Shown piece after piece: positions 1 through 5,119 of a stretch of DNA of 5,119 nt (position 1 is its first letter; each line of letters begins with the position of its first letter). The notes beneath the pieces were generated by a model. The model saw only the letters and a program-made list of their open reading frames with translations, had not been told where the DNA came from and did not search any database. Made by a program: the position numbers and the translations under genes. The DNA lies in the NCBI GenBank assembly GCA_026014515.1, contig JAOZIG010000075.1, positions 1 through 5,119 of the forward strand, read 5' to 3'. Source of the stretch: Candidatus Bathyarchaeota archaeon (GTDB taxonomy: Archaea; Thermoproteota; Bathyarchaeia; TCS64).

Positions 1-884
1 ATGCGTAGGATATTGAATCCGAGACCCCAGCCCACATCCCATTTGGGAGCCAACCAGTGAACCCGGTGCATCTCCCTGAGTGTTTCACCTGTGAGCACTG
101 GGTCGTCCTCGTCTTCTCTGAACTGGAGCATCGCGAATTTAGCTAGGTCTAGTACCGTGGTTGCCATGTTGGCGGCTGGGTTGATGCCTCTGCTGCTTGT
201 GTACTTACTTGTTTCTCGTGTGCCATCAGGCAATCTTCGCCCGTAGCCTTTTGCTAAGTGTGGGTGGTCTTTGGGTATGTCTCGTATGTATGTGTCTTTC
301 ATGCCGAGGGGTTTGAAGATGTTCTGCTCCATGTAATCCTCGTAGGGTACCCCTGAAGCCTCTTCAACGATGTATCCTGCGAGGCTCAATGCAAGGTTAC
401 TGTACTTCCATTTCCTCCAAGGCTTCAACGGCTGTTCTTGAGTGGGAAGATTCTCTATGATCTCTTCTTTGGTTGGGAAATCGATGGTGGTCCAGTATGG
501 TCCAGCGGCTTCTCTTGGTAGTCCACTTGTGTGGGTGATGAGGTTCTCTATGGTGATGGGTTTGCCTTTCTGGTCTCCGATCTTGAACCAGTCGAGGTAG
601 TCTGTGATGGGGTCGTGGATGTTGAGTTTTCCCTTGTCTCTGAGCTGCATTACTGCTGTGCTTGTGAATAGCTTGGTGATAGATGCGATCCTATAGATGG
701 TCTCAGGAGACGCCTTAACCTCAGCTTCCACATCAGCGTATCCGAATCCCTTGCTCCAAACAACCTCTTGATCCTTGACGACAGCCACGCTTATTCCCGG
801 CTGTCCACTGTAAGCCATCTGGCTCGTGGTCCAGCTTTCAAAGACCCGTATCCCAGATGCCACTTTATCGTCTAAAACACTCAT
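1..884 (-). CDS. Beta-lactamase-fold serine hydrolase (class C / esterase-like), C-terminus cut off by the window
   Basis: I translated this frame by hand. It stays open for 294 codons from ATG at 884 to the window edge, so the C-terminus is missing. It shows the marks of the class C beta-lactamase / peptidase S12 / EstB-type esterase family. The nucleophile motif S68-I-T-K71 lies in RIASITKLFTS, the second motif Y161-S-N163 in WKYSNLALS, and there is a typical HTSGL at 118-122. The family's third motif (KTG or HxG) would lie beyond base 1. There is no signal peptide or lipobox, and residue 1 leads straight into the fold, so I infer a cytoplasmic enzyme. A cytoplasmic location favours an esterase, amidase or D-peptidase role over drug resistance. 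The ATG at 884 is supported by a TATA-like box 24-25 bases upstream. It is the last of three minus-strand genes. The family is secure; the substrate is unknown. Confidence 0.9.
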   Translation of the reverse strand, partial: MSVLDDKVASGIRVFESWTTSQMAYSGQPGISVAVVKDQEVVWSKGFGYADVEAEVKASPETIYRIASITKLFTSTAVMQLRDKGKLNIHDPITDYLDWFKIGDQKGKPITIENLITHTSGLPREAAGPYWTTIDFPTKEEIIENLPTQEQPLKPWRKWKYSNLALSLAGYIVEEASGVPYEDYMEQNIFKPLGMKDTYIRDIPKDHPHLAKGYGRRLPDGTRETSKYTSSRGINPAANMATTVLDLAKFAMLQFREDEDDPVLTGETLREMHRVHWLAPKWDVGWGLGFNILR

Positions 885-904
885 ACCTTGAACAGGGAAT
901 GCTG

Positions 905-912
905 ATTATATC
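905..912 (-). promoter_or_regulatory. TATA-like box for the serine hydrolase gene
   Basis: Read on the minus strand this is gatataat, centred about 24.5 bases before the ATG at 884. It lies in the 31-base gap after the VOC gene. No Shine-Dalgarno sequence is convincing: only aaggt directly abuts the ATG. The ATG has T at -1, as expected for a leaderless archaeal start. Confidence 0.5.
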
Positions 913-915
913 AGC

Positions 916-1290
916 TTAAGCATCAAATCTGGGTTCTCCGAACTTGGTTATGTCCATAACCTCAATGCTGTGTCCTTCTGGGTCTTGTAGGATGGCGCAT
1001 TTTCCGCACCTGATATCAAAGGGCTCTCTCAGCACCTTGTACCCAGCCTCTCTGTATTGTTCTAAGAAACTCAGCACGTCTTTGACTTGGTAGCTGATGT
1101 TGGGGTCGGGTAACGTATCGTCGCAGTGGAGTACTAGTTCAGTGTCGTTGTCTGGGAATAGGAGTCCAATCATCTGGTGTTCTGCGTCGGTCCAGCCTCT
1201 TTTCATGCCCATGGCTTCAATGTAGAAGTTTGCGGTCTCCTCTAGGTCTTTTACTCTCAGAAGAACCGCGTCTATCTTTCTTAGACCCAT
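916..1290 (-). CDS. VOC-superfamily (glyoxalase / extradiol dioxygenase fold) protein
   Basis: This 124-residue protein has the length of a single VOC protein made of two beta-alpha-beta-beta-beta modules. Module 1 runs about 5-56 (VLLRVKDLEETANFY, then MGMKRGW and TELVLH). Module 2 runs about 64-113 (SYQVKDVLSFLEQYREAGYKVLREP, then the hallmark LQDPEGHSIEVMD). VOC proteins often bind a divalent metal. Here E110, in the DPEGHSIE motif, fits the usual C-terminal ligand and H55 could be another. The position that is His in many relatives (I-D-H-V) is Ala8, so the site is altered or the protein does not bind metal. The substrate cannot be read: glyoxalase, epimerase, dioxygenase and binding-protein roles all occur in this fold. 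The gene sits 30 bases after the URO-D-type gene and 31 before the hydrolase, with its own TATA-like box. Confidence 0.87.
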   Translation of the reverse strand: MGLRKIDAVLLRVKDLEETANFYIEAMGMKRGWTDAEHQMIGLLFPDNDTELVLHCDDTLPDPNISYQVKDVLSFLEQYREAGYKVLREPFDIRCGKCAILQDPEGHSIEVMDITKFGEPRFDA

Positions 1291-1311
1291 AAAATAGGGG
1301 TGGTTTGTGGA

Positions 1312-1319
1312 GATATAGG
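1312..1319 (-). promoter_or_regulatory. TATA-like box for the VOC gene
   Basis: On the minus strand this reads cctatatc, centred about 25.5 bases before the ATG at 1290. It fills the short gap between the URO-D stop (1321-1323) and the VOC start. The gap has no Shine-Dalgarno sequence and T precedes the ATG, so a separate leaderless transcript is likely. Confidence 0.5.
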
Positions 1320-1320
1320 G

Positions 1321-2388
1321 TTACTTCTTGTAGCGCCCATAGAGCTCGACGGCTTTACCCACAGCGTTATAGTTGGCTAATGGAGCCTCGTGACTCACAG
1401 TACAGCCTCCTGCTAGGATGAATCCTCCTCCTTCAGCGGCGTCTTCTATGGCTTGTTTAGCCTCAGCCAAGATTGCTTCTGGTGTATCCATCAATGTCTT
1501 CTTGTGGTCTAAGCCGCCAGCGATACACTTCTTTCCTCCGTAGACCTGTTTTGCTTCGGCTAGGGGTGTGAAGTGGTGGTCCCACCAGTTGAGGATGTTG
1601 ACTGGGTACTCGTTGAACCAGCCATCTGTCATTAGGTTGCCATTCTTCTCTGGATTCTCATTCAGTGTGTTGCAGATGTGAAGCATCTGTAGCTCAGAGT
1701 CAACACTGAGGGCGTCCTTGTCGAATCGTAGAGTGATGTCGTTGAGTTGTTGCTTTGTGAATCTGCTCCAGTAGCCGCCTCTTCCTGCTATTCCGTAGAA
1801 GAATCCGTGGCATCCTGCGTCTACTGCTGCCTTCATGAACTCCTTGTTGGTCTCGTTGATGGTCTCTAAGCCTTTCATGACTGCGTCTGGGTGTTCTTTG
1901 AGGTGTCGGTGGAATGTCTCTGGGTTTGATACGCCTTGGATTGCTTGGGTTACTGCGCTGCTGATGCTGTAGATGAATGGTGTCCCGTGAGGTGTATCTG
2001 CAAGAACCTGTATACATCTTAGGTTTTCACGTAGCTCCTTCTTGGGGTCCAATACCCAGAGCTTCTCCCAGTCTTCTGGCTCCTTCACAATCATGCTTAG
2101 CTGTGTGTCTTTGCCGTCATTGTTCTTGAACTCAAACTCGCTGCCCCACTGATACGCCATTCCCCTGAAGAATGGTGTGACTTTGAGGAGGTCCATCTTG
2201 TAGTCCAGTGCCTGTAGTAAGACTAGGTGTGCTTTGGCTTGGTGTTCACCGTTTCTGTTGGCTAGCTCCCAGCTATAGTATTTGAGCCATGGTATTGCTG
2301 GGTAGTGTGCCCAGACGCTCCATGGTACCCTGTCTGGTGTGCCGTTGTTGGCTGCTGTGATAACTCGCTCGTATCGATCCTGATTCAT
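1321..2388 (-). CDS. URO-D / MtaA-family methyltransferase-like protein (not haem UroD)
   Basis: The protein has 355 residues from ATG 2388 and the length and layout of a URO-D-family TIM barrel. Counting from that ATG, it carries H237-I-C239 (LHICN) and a late C329 in LAGGCTVSHEAP. This His-x-Cys...Cys set is the zinc-site pattern of the MtaA/MtbA/CmuA corrinoid methyltransferase branch. The RQAGRY-type N-terminal motif of haem uroporphyrinogen decarboxylase is absent; the equivalent stretch is WAHYPAIPWLKYY. The C-terminal block (GGLDHKKTLMDTPEAI, then AVGKAVELYGRY) is typical of the family. It probably uses zinc to activate a thiol or handle a methyl group, acting in the cytoplasm. No corrinoid-binding protein or reactivase is next to it in the window, so its methyl donor and acceptor are unknown. 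I prefer ATG 2388 over TTG 2394 because the TATA box fits the former. It is divergent from the tetR gene. Confidence 0.88.
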   Translation of the reverse strand: MNQDRYERVITAANNGTPDRVPWSVWAHYPAIPWLKYYSWELANRNGEHQAKAHLVLLQALDYKMDLLKVTPFFRGMAYQWGSEFEFKNNDGKDTQLSMIVKEPEDWEKLWVLDPKKELRENLRCIQVLADTPHGTPFIYSISSAVTQAIQGVSNPETFHRHLKEHPDAVMKGLETINETNKEFMKAAVDAGCHGFFYGIAGRGGYWSRFTKQQLNDITLRFDKDALSVDSELQMLHICNTLNENPEKNGNLMTDGWFNEYPVNILNWWDHHFTPLAEAKQVYGGKKCIAGGLDHKKTLMDTPEAILAEAKQAIEDAAEGGGFILAGGCTVSHEAPLANYNAVGKAVELYGRYKK

Positions 2389-2410
2389 AGGCAATAGATG
2401 CCCTGTCTGC

Positions 2411-2418
2411 TATACATA
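2411..2418 (-). promoter_or_regulatory. TATA box of the URO-D-type gene
   Basis: On the minus strand this reads tatgtata, centred 26.5 bases before the ATG at 2388. That is exactly the spacing seen for the transporter gene. T at -1 and A at +1 fit an archaeal initiator used as both transcription and translation start. The spacing argues for ATG 2388 as the real start. The box overlaps a sequence resembling the candidate operator at 3104-3129. Confidence 0.6.
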
Positions 2419-2437
2419 TCTTAGGGCTGGGCTTTTG
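2412..2437. promoter_or_regulatory. Possible second TetR operator in the divergent region
   Basis: Aligned without gaps to the dyad at 3104-3129, this 26-base stretch matches at 16 positions. It begins ATACATATC, against ATACATACC in the transporter site, and keeps the GG..GG..TTT spacing in the right half. It overlaps the URO-D TATA box and lies upstream of tetR, where autoregulation would act. Part of the match is simply the shared TATA sequence, and the site alone is a poor palindrome. Confidence 0.3.
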
Positions 2438-2442
2438 GGAGG

Positions 2443-2450
2443 GAATAAAA
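2443..2450 (+). promoter_or_regulatory. Weak TATA-like box for the tetR-family gene
   Basis: The A-rich stretch gaataaaa is centred about 36 bases before the ATG at 2483, some 10 bases further than in the other genes. It would give a short leader of roughly 10 bases. A partial purine-rich motif, aggat (2472-2476), lies six bases before the ATG and could help ribosome binding. This is the one gene here that does not fit the leaderless pattern cleanly. Confidence 0.3.
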
Positions 2451-2482
2451 ACAAGTAACAACAACGCCTACAGGATAGTATC

Positions 2483-3085
2483 ATGAGTAGGGCTGAACAG
2501 GGTCGACGTACAAGAGCAGAGATTATCTCAACCGCTGCTAGACTCGTACACAAGGATGGTTTTAGAGCTACTAGTTTGAATGATATAATCAAGGAATTAG
2601 GTCTCACAAAAGGTGCATTACTACACCATTTTAATACAAAACTCATTCTTGGATATGCTATCGTCGATGAATACCTGTATCCATATGTTCATGATCGTTG
2701 GGTAAACCCGGTTGAGGCATCAGATGACCCGATAGGCACCATGTGTGATACCCTTGAAACGATTTTTTCAGCTTATGATATTGAGGACATTAACCTCGGC
2801 TGCCCAATTACCAACTTAGCGACTGAGATGTCTCCCCTAGATGAAGGCTTCAGAATACGGCTTCAGAAGATATATGATGTAGAGATAGAGAGCTTAACAA
2901 AAGCCTTGTTGAAGGGACAGAAGGGTGGTGTTGTTAGACCAGATGTTGATGTTGGGGATGTTGCGTATCTGTTTGTCTCTTTTGTGTCTGGTTCTCGTAG
3001 TGTTGCTAAGAACGCTAAGAGTAAGGATGCTTTGATGCGTCCTACACATGCGTTTATCGAGTATCTGAAATCGCTTAGGGTATAG
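2483..3085 (+). CDS. TetR-family transcriptional regulator
   Basis: The protein is 200 residues, a normal TetR length. Residues about 8-55 form the DNA-binding domain: RRTRAEIISTAARLVHKDGF, then the helix-turn-helix TSLNDIIKELGLTKGALLHHF. This closely follows the family consensus, although the usual Tyr before HHF is Leu (GALLHHF) and the following SKE-type turn is NTKL. Residues 56-200 form the ligand-binding and dimer domain, including GCPITNLATEMSPLDEGFR (107-124), a block I recognise from a bacterial-type TetR C-terminal subgroup. Such regulators usually repress a neighbouring transporter or enzyme gene and let go when a small molecule binds. The EamA transporter starts 47 bases downstream behind a palindrome, making it the likeliest target. 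The ligand is unknown. The bacterial-like C-terminal block hints at past transfer from bacteria, but this is only an impression. Confidence 0.93.
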   Translation: MSRAEQGRRTRAEIISTAARLVHKDGFRATSLNDIIKELGLTKGALLHHFNTKLILGYAIVDEYLYPYVHDRWVNPVEASDDPIGTMCDTLETIFSAYDIEDINLGCPITNLATEMSPLDEGFRIRLQKIYDVEIESLTKALLKGQKGGVVRPDVDVGDVAYLFVSFVSGSRSVAKNAKSKDALMRPTHAFIEYLKSLRV

Positions 3086-3102
3086 GAAAGTTAATAACAA
3101 TC

Positions 3103-3110
3103 TATACATA
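3103..3110 (+). promoter_or_regulatory. TATA box of the EamA transporter gene
   Basis: The sequence tatacata is centred 26.5 bases before the ATG at 3133, preceded by an A-rich stretch (ttaataacaa) that could act as the TFB recognition element. The leader contains no Shine-Dalgarno sequence and T precedes the ATG. The transporter therefore probably has its own leaderless transcript, separate from the regulator gene ending at 3085. Confidence 0.6.
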
Positions 3111-3129
3111 CCATCTGGACGGTATTTAT
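3104..3129. promoter_or_regulatory. Candidate TetR-type operator: 26-base dyad over the transporter promoter
   Basis: This imperfect palindrome pairs at 10 of 13 positions. The core is ATACC (3108-3112) against GGTAT (3121-3125), with inner TC/GA pairs (3114-3115 and 3118-3119) and outer ATA/TAT arms (3104-3106 and 3127-3129). It begins inside the TATA box and ends three bases before the ATG, so a bound dimer would block TFB or RNA polymerase. Size, symmetry and position match what is usual for TetR-family operators, and the regulator gene lies immediately upstream. That this TetR binds it is inference. Confidence 0.5.
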
Positions 3130-3132
3130 TGT

Positions 3133-4029
3133 ATGGCTAGAGAAAACTCTCAATTCAAAATATTTCTCCTCATGACATTCGCATCAGCATGCTGGGCAGG
3201 AGCATTCATAGCTGGAAAACTAGGTCTCTCTGATTTCACGCCACTAACAATGACACTCTACAGGTACCTCATTGCTACCATCATAATCATCCCATACATG
3301 CTGAAAACAGAAGGAGACTCACCAAAACCCAAATGGAATGACCTTCCCCAAATATTCATGCTCAGTCTAACAGGAATCATAGGATACCATCTGCTGTTCT
3401 TTGGTTCCCTCCAGTACACCTCCTCAATAAACTCCTCAATGATAGCCTCCCTCAAACCAATCATGGCATCAATACTAGCCATCTGGGTTGTAAACGAGAA
3501 ACTCACAATCCAGAGACTTACAGCGATAACAATCGCATTAGCAGGAGTTATCTTGACAATTACAAATGGCGACTTTGAGGTTATCCGGTCTCTTACCTTC
3601 AATCAAGGCGATATTATGATGCTTGGGGCATCACTATGTCACGCATTATACGGTGTATTAAGCCGAAGAGTATCAGAGAAATTCACACCAACGGTAGTTG
3701 TATCTTATACTTTCCTTTTGAGTACTATCGCATTGATTCCGTTTACACTCAATGAAAACCCAATAGGCGTATTGGTGTCGTCGTCTTGGATTGGGTTAGC
3801 CTCTGTGGTCTATATGGGGGTATTTCCATCGTTCCTAGCCTATATCATTCAGCAGAACGCGATCAAGACCATGGGTGTAAACTGGACTATGCCCTTCTAC
3901 AATCTAGCGACTGTTTTCAGTATTATCTTCGCGGTCTTGTTGTTGGGAGAACAAATGACGCTTGTTAAGGCGTTAAGCGCTGGTGTAATTATGTTTGGTG
4001 TCTATTTGAACTCGCGAATAAAATCCTGA
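3133..4029 (+). CDS. EamA-family (drug/metabolite transporter, DMT) membrane protein
   Basis: The protein has 298 residues, the usual size of a two-repeat EamA transporter with ten membrane helices. Hydrophobic segments lie at about 8-28, 36-57, 73-92, 102-120, 127-144, 160-178, 187-205, 214-236, 250-271 and 277-293. Repeat 1 (about 10-143) opens with FASACWAGAFIAGKLGL and carries NEKLT at 121-125. Repeat 2 (about 160-293) carries the matching LGEQMT at 271-276, the conserved Glu region before each repeat's last helix. EamA proteins generally export amino acids, metabolites or drugs across the cell membrane, but substrates cannot be read from sequence. The gene follows the TetR regulator by 47 bases, with a palindrome over its promoter. 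It precedes the DapA-like gene by 57 bases, so the exported compound may be linked to that enzyme. Third-base usage changes within the gene (see findings). Confidence 0.94.
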   Translation: MARENSQFKIFLLMTFASACWAGAFIAGKLGLSDFTPLTMTLYRYLIATIIIIPYMLKTEGDSPKPKWNDLPQIFMLSLTGIIGYHLLFFGSLQYTSSINSSMIASLKPIMASILAIWVVNEKLTIQRLTAITIALAGVILTITNGDFEVIRSLTFNQGDIMMLGASLCHALYGVLSRRVSEKFTPTVVVSYTFLLSTIALIPFTLNENPIGVLVSSSWIGLASVVYMGVFPSFLAYIIQQNAIKTMGVNWTMPFYNLATVFSIIFAVLLLGEQMTLVKALSAGVIMFGVYLNSRIKS

Positions 4030-4050
4030 AAACATCAAATTAGCCGCACA

Positions 4051-4072
4051 ATCAAGCTTATCAGCGCTTGAT
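4051..4072. promoter_or_regulatory. Perfect 7+7 inverted repeat over the DapA-like gene promoter
   Basis: ATCAAGC (4051-4057) and GCTTGAT (4066-4072) are exact reverse complements with an 8-base spacer. The repeat surrounds the weak TATA-like sequence of the gene starting at 4087. Its 22-base span suits a dimeric regulator. It does not resemble the dyad at 3104-3129, so a different regulator would be expected. The region lies 22 bases after the transporter stop. It has no T-run directly after it, which argues against a hairpin terminator. Confidence 0.4.
4056..4063 (+). promoter_or_regulatory. Weak TATA-like box for the DapA-like gene
   Basis: The sequence gcttatca is centred about 27.5 bases before the ATG at 4087. 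It is a poorer box than the others but holds the expected position. The leader has no Shine-Dalgarno sequence, and the start context ttgtATG is identical to that of the transporter gene. The box lies inside the inverted repeat 4051-4072. Confidence 0.35.
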
Positions 4073-4086
4073 CCCACGTTTCTTGT

Positions 4087-5022
4087 ATGAAGTATAATGT
4101 TGAGGGGAGCTGGCCAGCCCTAGTAACCCCGTTCAATGAAGATGATAAAGTCAACTATGATATGCTCAGGAAGCTCGTGGGGTTCCACGCCGAGAACCAC
4201 AGCACAGGCGTACTCCTAATGGGCTCCACAGGCGAAGCAATCCTACTCAATCAAGATGAGCGAAAGAAGATCATTGATACTGTGATTGATGAGGCGAATG
4301 GTAAGATACCGGTGATGATTGGTGTCGCTGCCATGACCACAAAACAGACCATCGAGAACGCTAAGTATGCCAAGGAGGCTGGAGCAACAGCGGGGCTCAT
4401 CGTACAGCCACCATACATCAAACCCAGCCAGAACGCCCTCTACCACTACTTCAAAGACATAGGCGACGCTGTGGACATGCCCTTCGTCATCTACAACAAC
4501 CCAGAACGCTGTGGAGTGAATGTTGAGCCTGAGACCATCGCCAAACTTGCTCAGCACAAGAACTTTGTAGCCATCAAGGAAGCCGGTCCTAATCCATATG
4601 GCGTGATGAGGACCGTTGAGTTAACTCGCGGAAAGTTCAACGTGCTCTGCTGTGACTGCGCTTTCTATGCGTTGATCCCCGTGGTTATGAGCAGCGGAGG
4701 CAAGGGAACCAGCAACGTTACCGGCAGCCTGTGTCCAAGGGAAATAGCGGTCATCAGCAAGCCATGGGAGGGCTACGATGATGTGCTCAGTATGCGTGAG
4801 ATGCTCTACAAGTATCTCCCATTGATCCGGATGATGTACAGCGAGTCCAACCCAGTGCCCCTTAAATGGGCGTTGAACCACGTAGGCGCTGATGTAGGGA
4901 AGCCAAGGAAGCCCCTTCAGGAGCTGAGTGAGGCGAATCAGCGTACAATGCATCAGGTTATGGATCGACTAGGTATCCTAGCTGAGGATAGCTATCAGCG
5001 GGAATACTTTGGTAAAAAATAG
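4087..5022 (+). CDS. DapA/NanA-superfamily class I aldolase (dihydrodipicolinate synthase-like)
   Basis: The 311-residue protein is slightly longer than typical DapA and complete at both ends. It has the full Schiff-base site of the family: S47-T48 in MGSTGE (pyruvate carboxylate binding), Y110 in QPPY, Y136 in IYNNP, R141 in PERCG, and lysine K164 in VAIKEA, which forms the imine with pyruvate. GGKGTSNVTG (204-213) and the C-terminal ESNPVPLKWAL (253-263) are further family marks. GSTGE, rather than DapA's usual GTTGE, is common in N-acetylneuraminate lyase and other sugar-acid aldolases. R141 is the DapA-type residue. The loop that reads G-D-D in DapA is C-C-D-C (188-191) here, so the aldehyde partner may differ. 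It could make dihydrodipicolinate or cleave a 2-keto-3-deoxy acid; no lysine-pathway genes are next to it. It acts in the cytoplasm, usually as a tetramer. It ends six bases before a converging gene. Confidence 0.92.
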   Translation: MKYNVEGSWPALVTPFNEDDKVNYDMLRKLVGFHAENHSTGVLLMGSTGEAILLNQDERKKIIDTVIDEANGKIPVMIGVAAMTTKQTIENAKYAKEAGATAGLIVQPPYIKPSQNALYHYFKDIGDAVDMPFVIYNNPERCGVNVEPETIAKLAQHKNFVAIKEAGPNPYGVMRTVELTRGKFNVLCCDCAFYALIPVVMSSGGKGTSNVTGSLCPREIAVISKPWEGYDDVLSMREMLYKYLPLIRMMYSESNPVPLKWALNHVGADVGKPRKPLQELSEANQRTMHQVMDRLGILAEDSYQREYFGKK

Positions 5023-5028
5023 GGAGAG

Positions 5029-5119
5029 TTATTTCAGGCTCTCTATAAGCTCATCAACCGTCATGGAGGGCATGCTGAGAATCTTTATGGTTCCACGGCT
5101 GCCCAGCTCCACACTCATC
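5029..5119 (-). CDS. 3' end of an unidentified converging gene (partial)
   Basis: On the minus strand an open frame enters from the window edge and ends at TAA (5031-5029). The visible residues are MSVELGSRGTIKILSMPSM followed by TVDELIESLK. The Met at 5118 could be internal or a start; G rather than a pyrimidine precedes it, unlike the starts of the other genes here, and a 29-residue gene is unlikely. I therefore read it as the C-terminal tail of a gene lying mostly outside. The final TVDELIESLK looks like an amphipathic helix. LGSRGTIKIL faintly resembles the first helix of archaeal winged-helix proteins, but too little is visible to name a family. It converges with the DapA-like gene across a gap of six bases. 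Confidence 0.5.
   Translation of the reverse strand, partial: MSVELGSRGTIKILSMPSMTVDELIESLK

Noticed and set aside
1..884. Beta-lactam resistance gene
   Set aside because: The fold and SxxK/YxN motifs fit, but there is no export signal and an archaeal host is likely; esterase or peptidase relatives are far more common in such genomes.
1700..2017. Arg-rich open frame on the minus strand inside the URO-D-type gene
   Set aside because: It lies in another frame of a well-supported gene, has low-complexity Arg/His/Gln content and matches no recognisable domain.
1321..2388. Haem-pathway uroporphyrinogen decarboxylase (hemE)
   Set aside because: The RQAGRY-type N-terminal motif is missing, and the His-x-Cys...Cys zinc pattern of the methyltransferase branch is present.
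2392..2394. TTG at 2394 as the start of the URO-D-type gene, two codons before ATG 2388
   Set aside because: It gives only two extra residues. The TATA box at 2411-2418 is 26.5 bases from ATG 2388 but only about 20 from the TTG, so the ATG fits the promoter rule of the window better.
2390..2402. GGCA...TGCC inverted repeat between the URO-D TATA box and ATG
   Set aside because: Arms of only four bases are expected by chance in a region this long, and the flanks do not extend the symmetry.
2410..2646. Minus-strand open frame covering the divergent promoter and the start of the tetR gene
   Set aside because: It runs antisense to the conserved TetR DNA-binding domain, covers the URO-D promoter and has no recognisable protein features.
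4051..4072. The inverted repeat as a hairpin terminator for the transporter gene
   Set aside because: No T-run follows the stem directly, and archaeal termination generally relies on T-rich stretches. Its place over the next promoter fits an operator better.
4243..4953. Two minus-strand open frames (4243-4557 and 4621-4953) opposite the lyase gene
   Set aside because: Both are antisense to a conserved DapA-family protein and show no domain or promoter of their own.

Overview
The window looks like archaeal chromosomal DNA. I infer this from promoters and codon use, not from a marker gene. Five of the six genes whose start is visible have an A/T-rich TATA-like box centred about 24-28 bases before the ATG. 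They have no Shine-Dalgarno sequence, and a pyrimidine precedes the A of the ATG, which is the layout of leaderless archaeal transcripts. Arginine is often AGA/AGG and isoleucine often ATA. Base composition is moderate. The lineage cannot be fixed from this piece; a Bathyarchaeia- or Asgard-like genome of moderate GC would fit, but that is a guess.

Left half (1-2388), minus strand, in order of transcription: a URO-D/MtaA-type methyltransferase-like protein (2388-1321), a small VOC (glyoxalase/dioxygenase fold) protein (1290-916), and a cytoplasmic beta-lactamase-fold serine hydrolase (884 to beyond base 1). The gaps are only about 30 bases, yet each gap holds its own TATA-like box, so these genes may be transcribed singly as well as by read-through.

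Centre (2389-2482): a divergent promoter region of about 94 bases between the URO-D gene and a TetR-family regulator.

Right half (2483-5022), plus strand: the TetR regulator, a 10-helix EamA/DMT transporter, and a DapA/NanA-superfamily lyase with the full Schiff-base active site. A 26-base dyad covers the TATA box and start region of the transporter. A related sequence lies in the divergent tetR/URO-D region, so the regulator may control itself, the transporter and perhaps the URO-D gene. A different, perfect 7+7 inverted repeat covers the promoter of the DapA-like gene. The last 91 bases hold the 3' end of a converging minus-strand gene.

I see no RNA gene, CRISPR array, insertion sequence, integrase or long repeat. 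No non-coding stretch exceeds 100 bases. The set resembles small-molecule metabolism with a regulated transporter (hydrolase, methyltransferase-like protein, VOC enzyme, aldolase, exporter). I found no clear evidence of a new multi-gene system. The most useful observations are the promoter architecture, the candidate operators, an unusual Cys-Cys-Asp-Cys patch in the lyase, and a switch of third-base usage inside the transporter gene.
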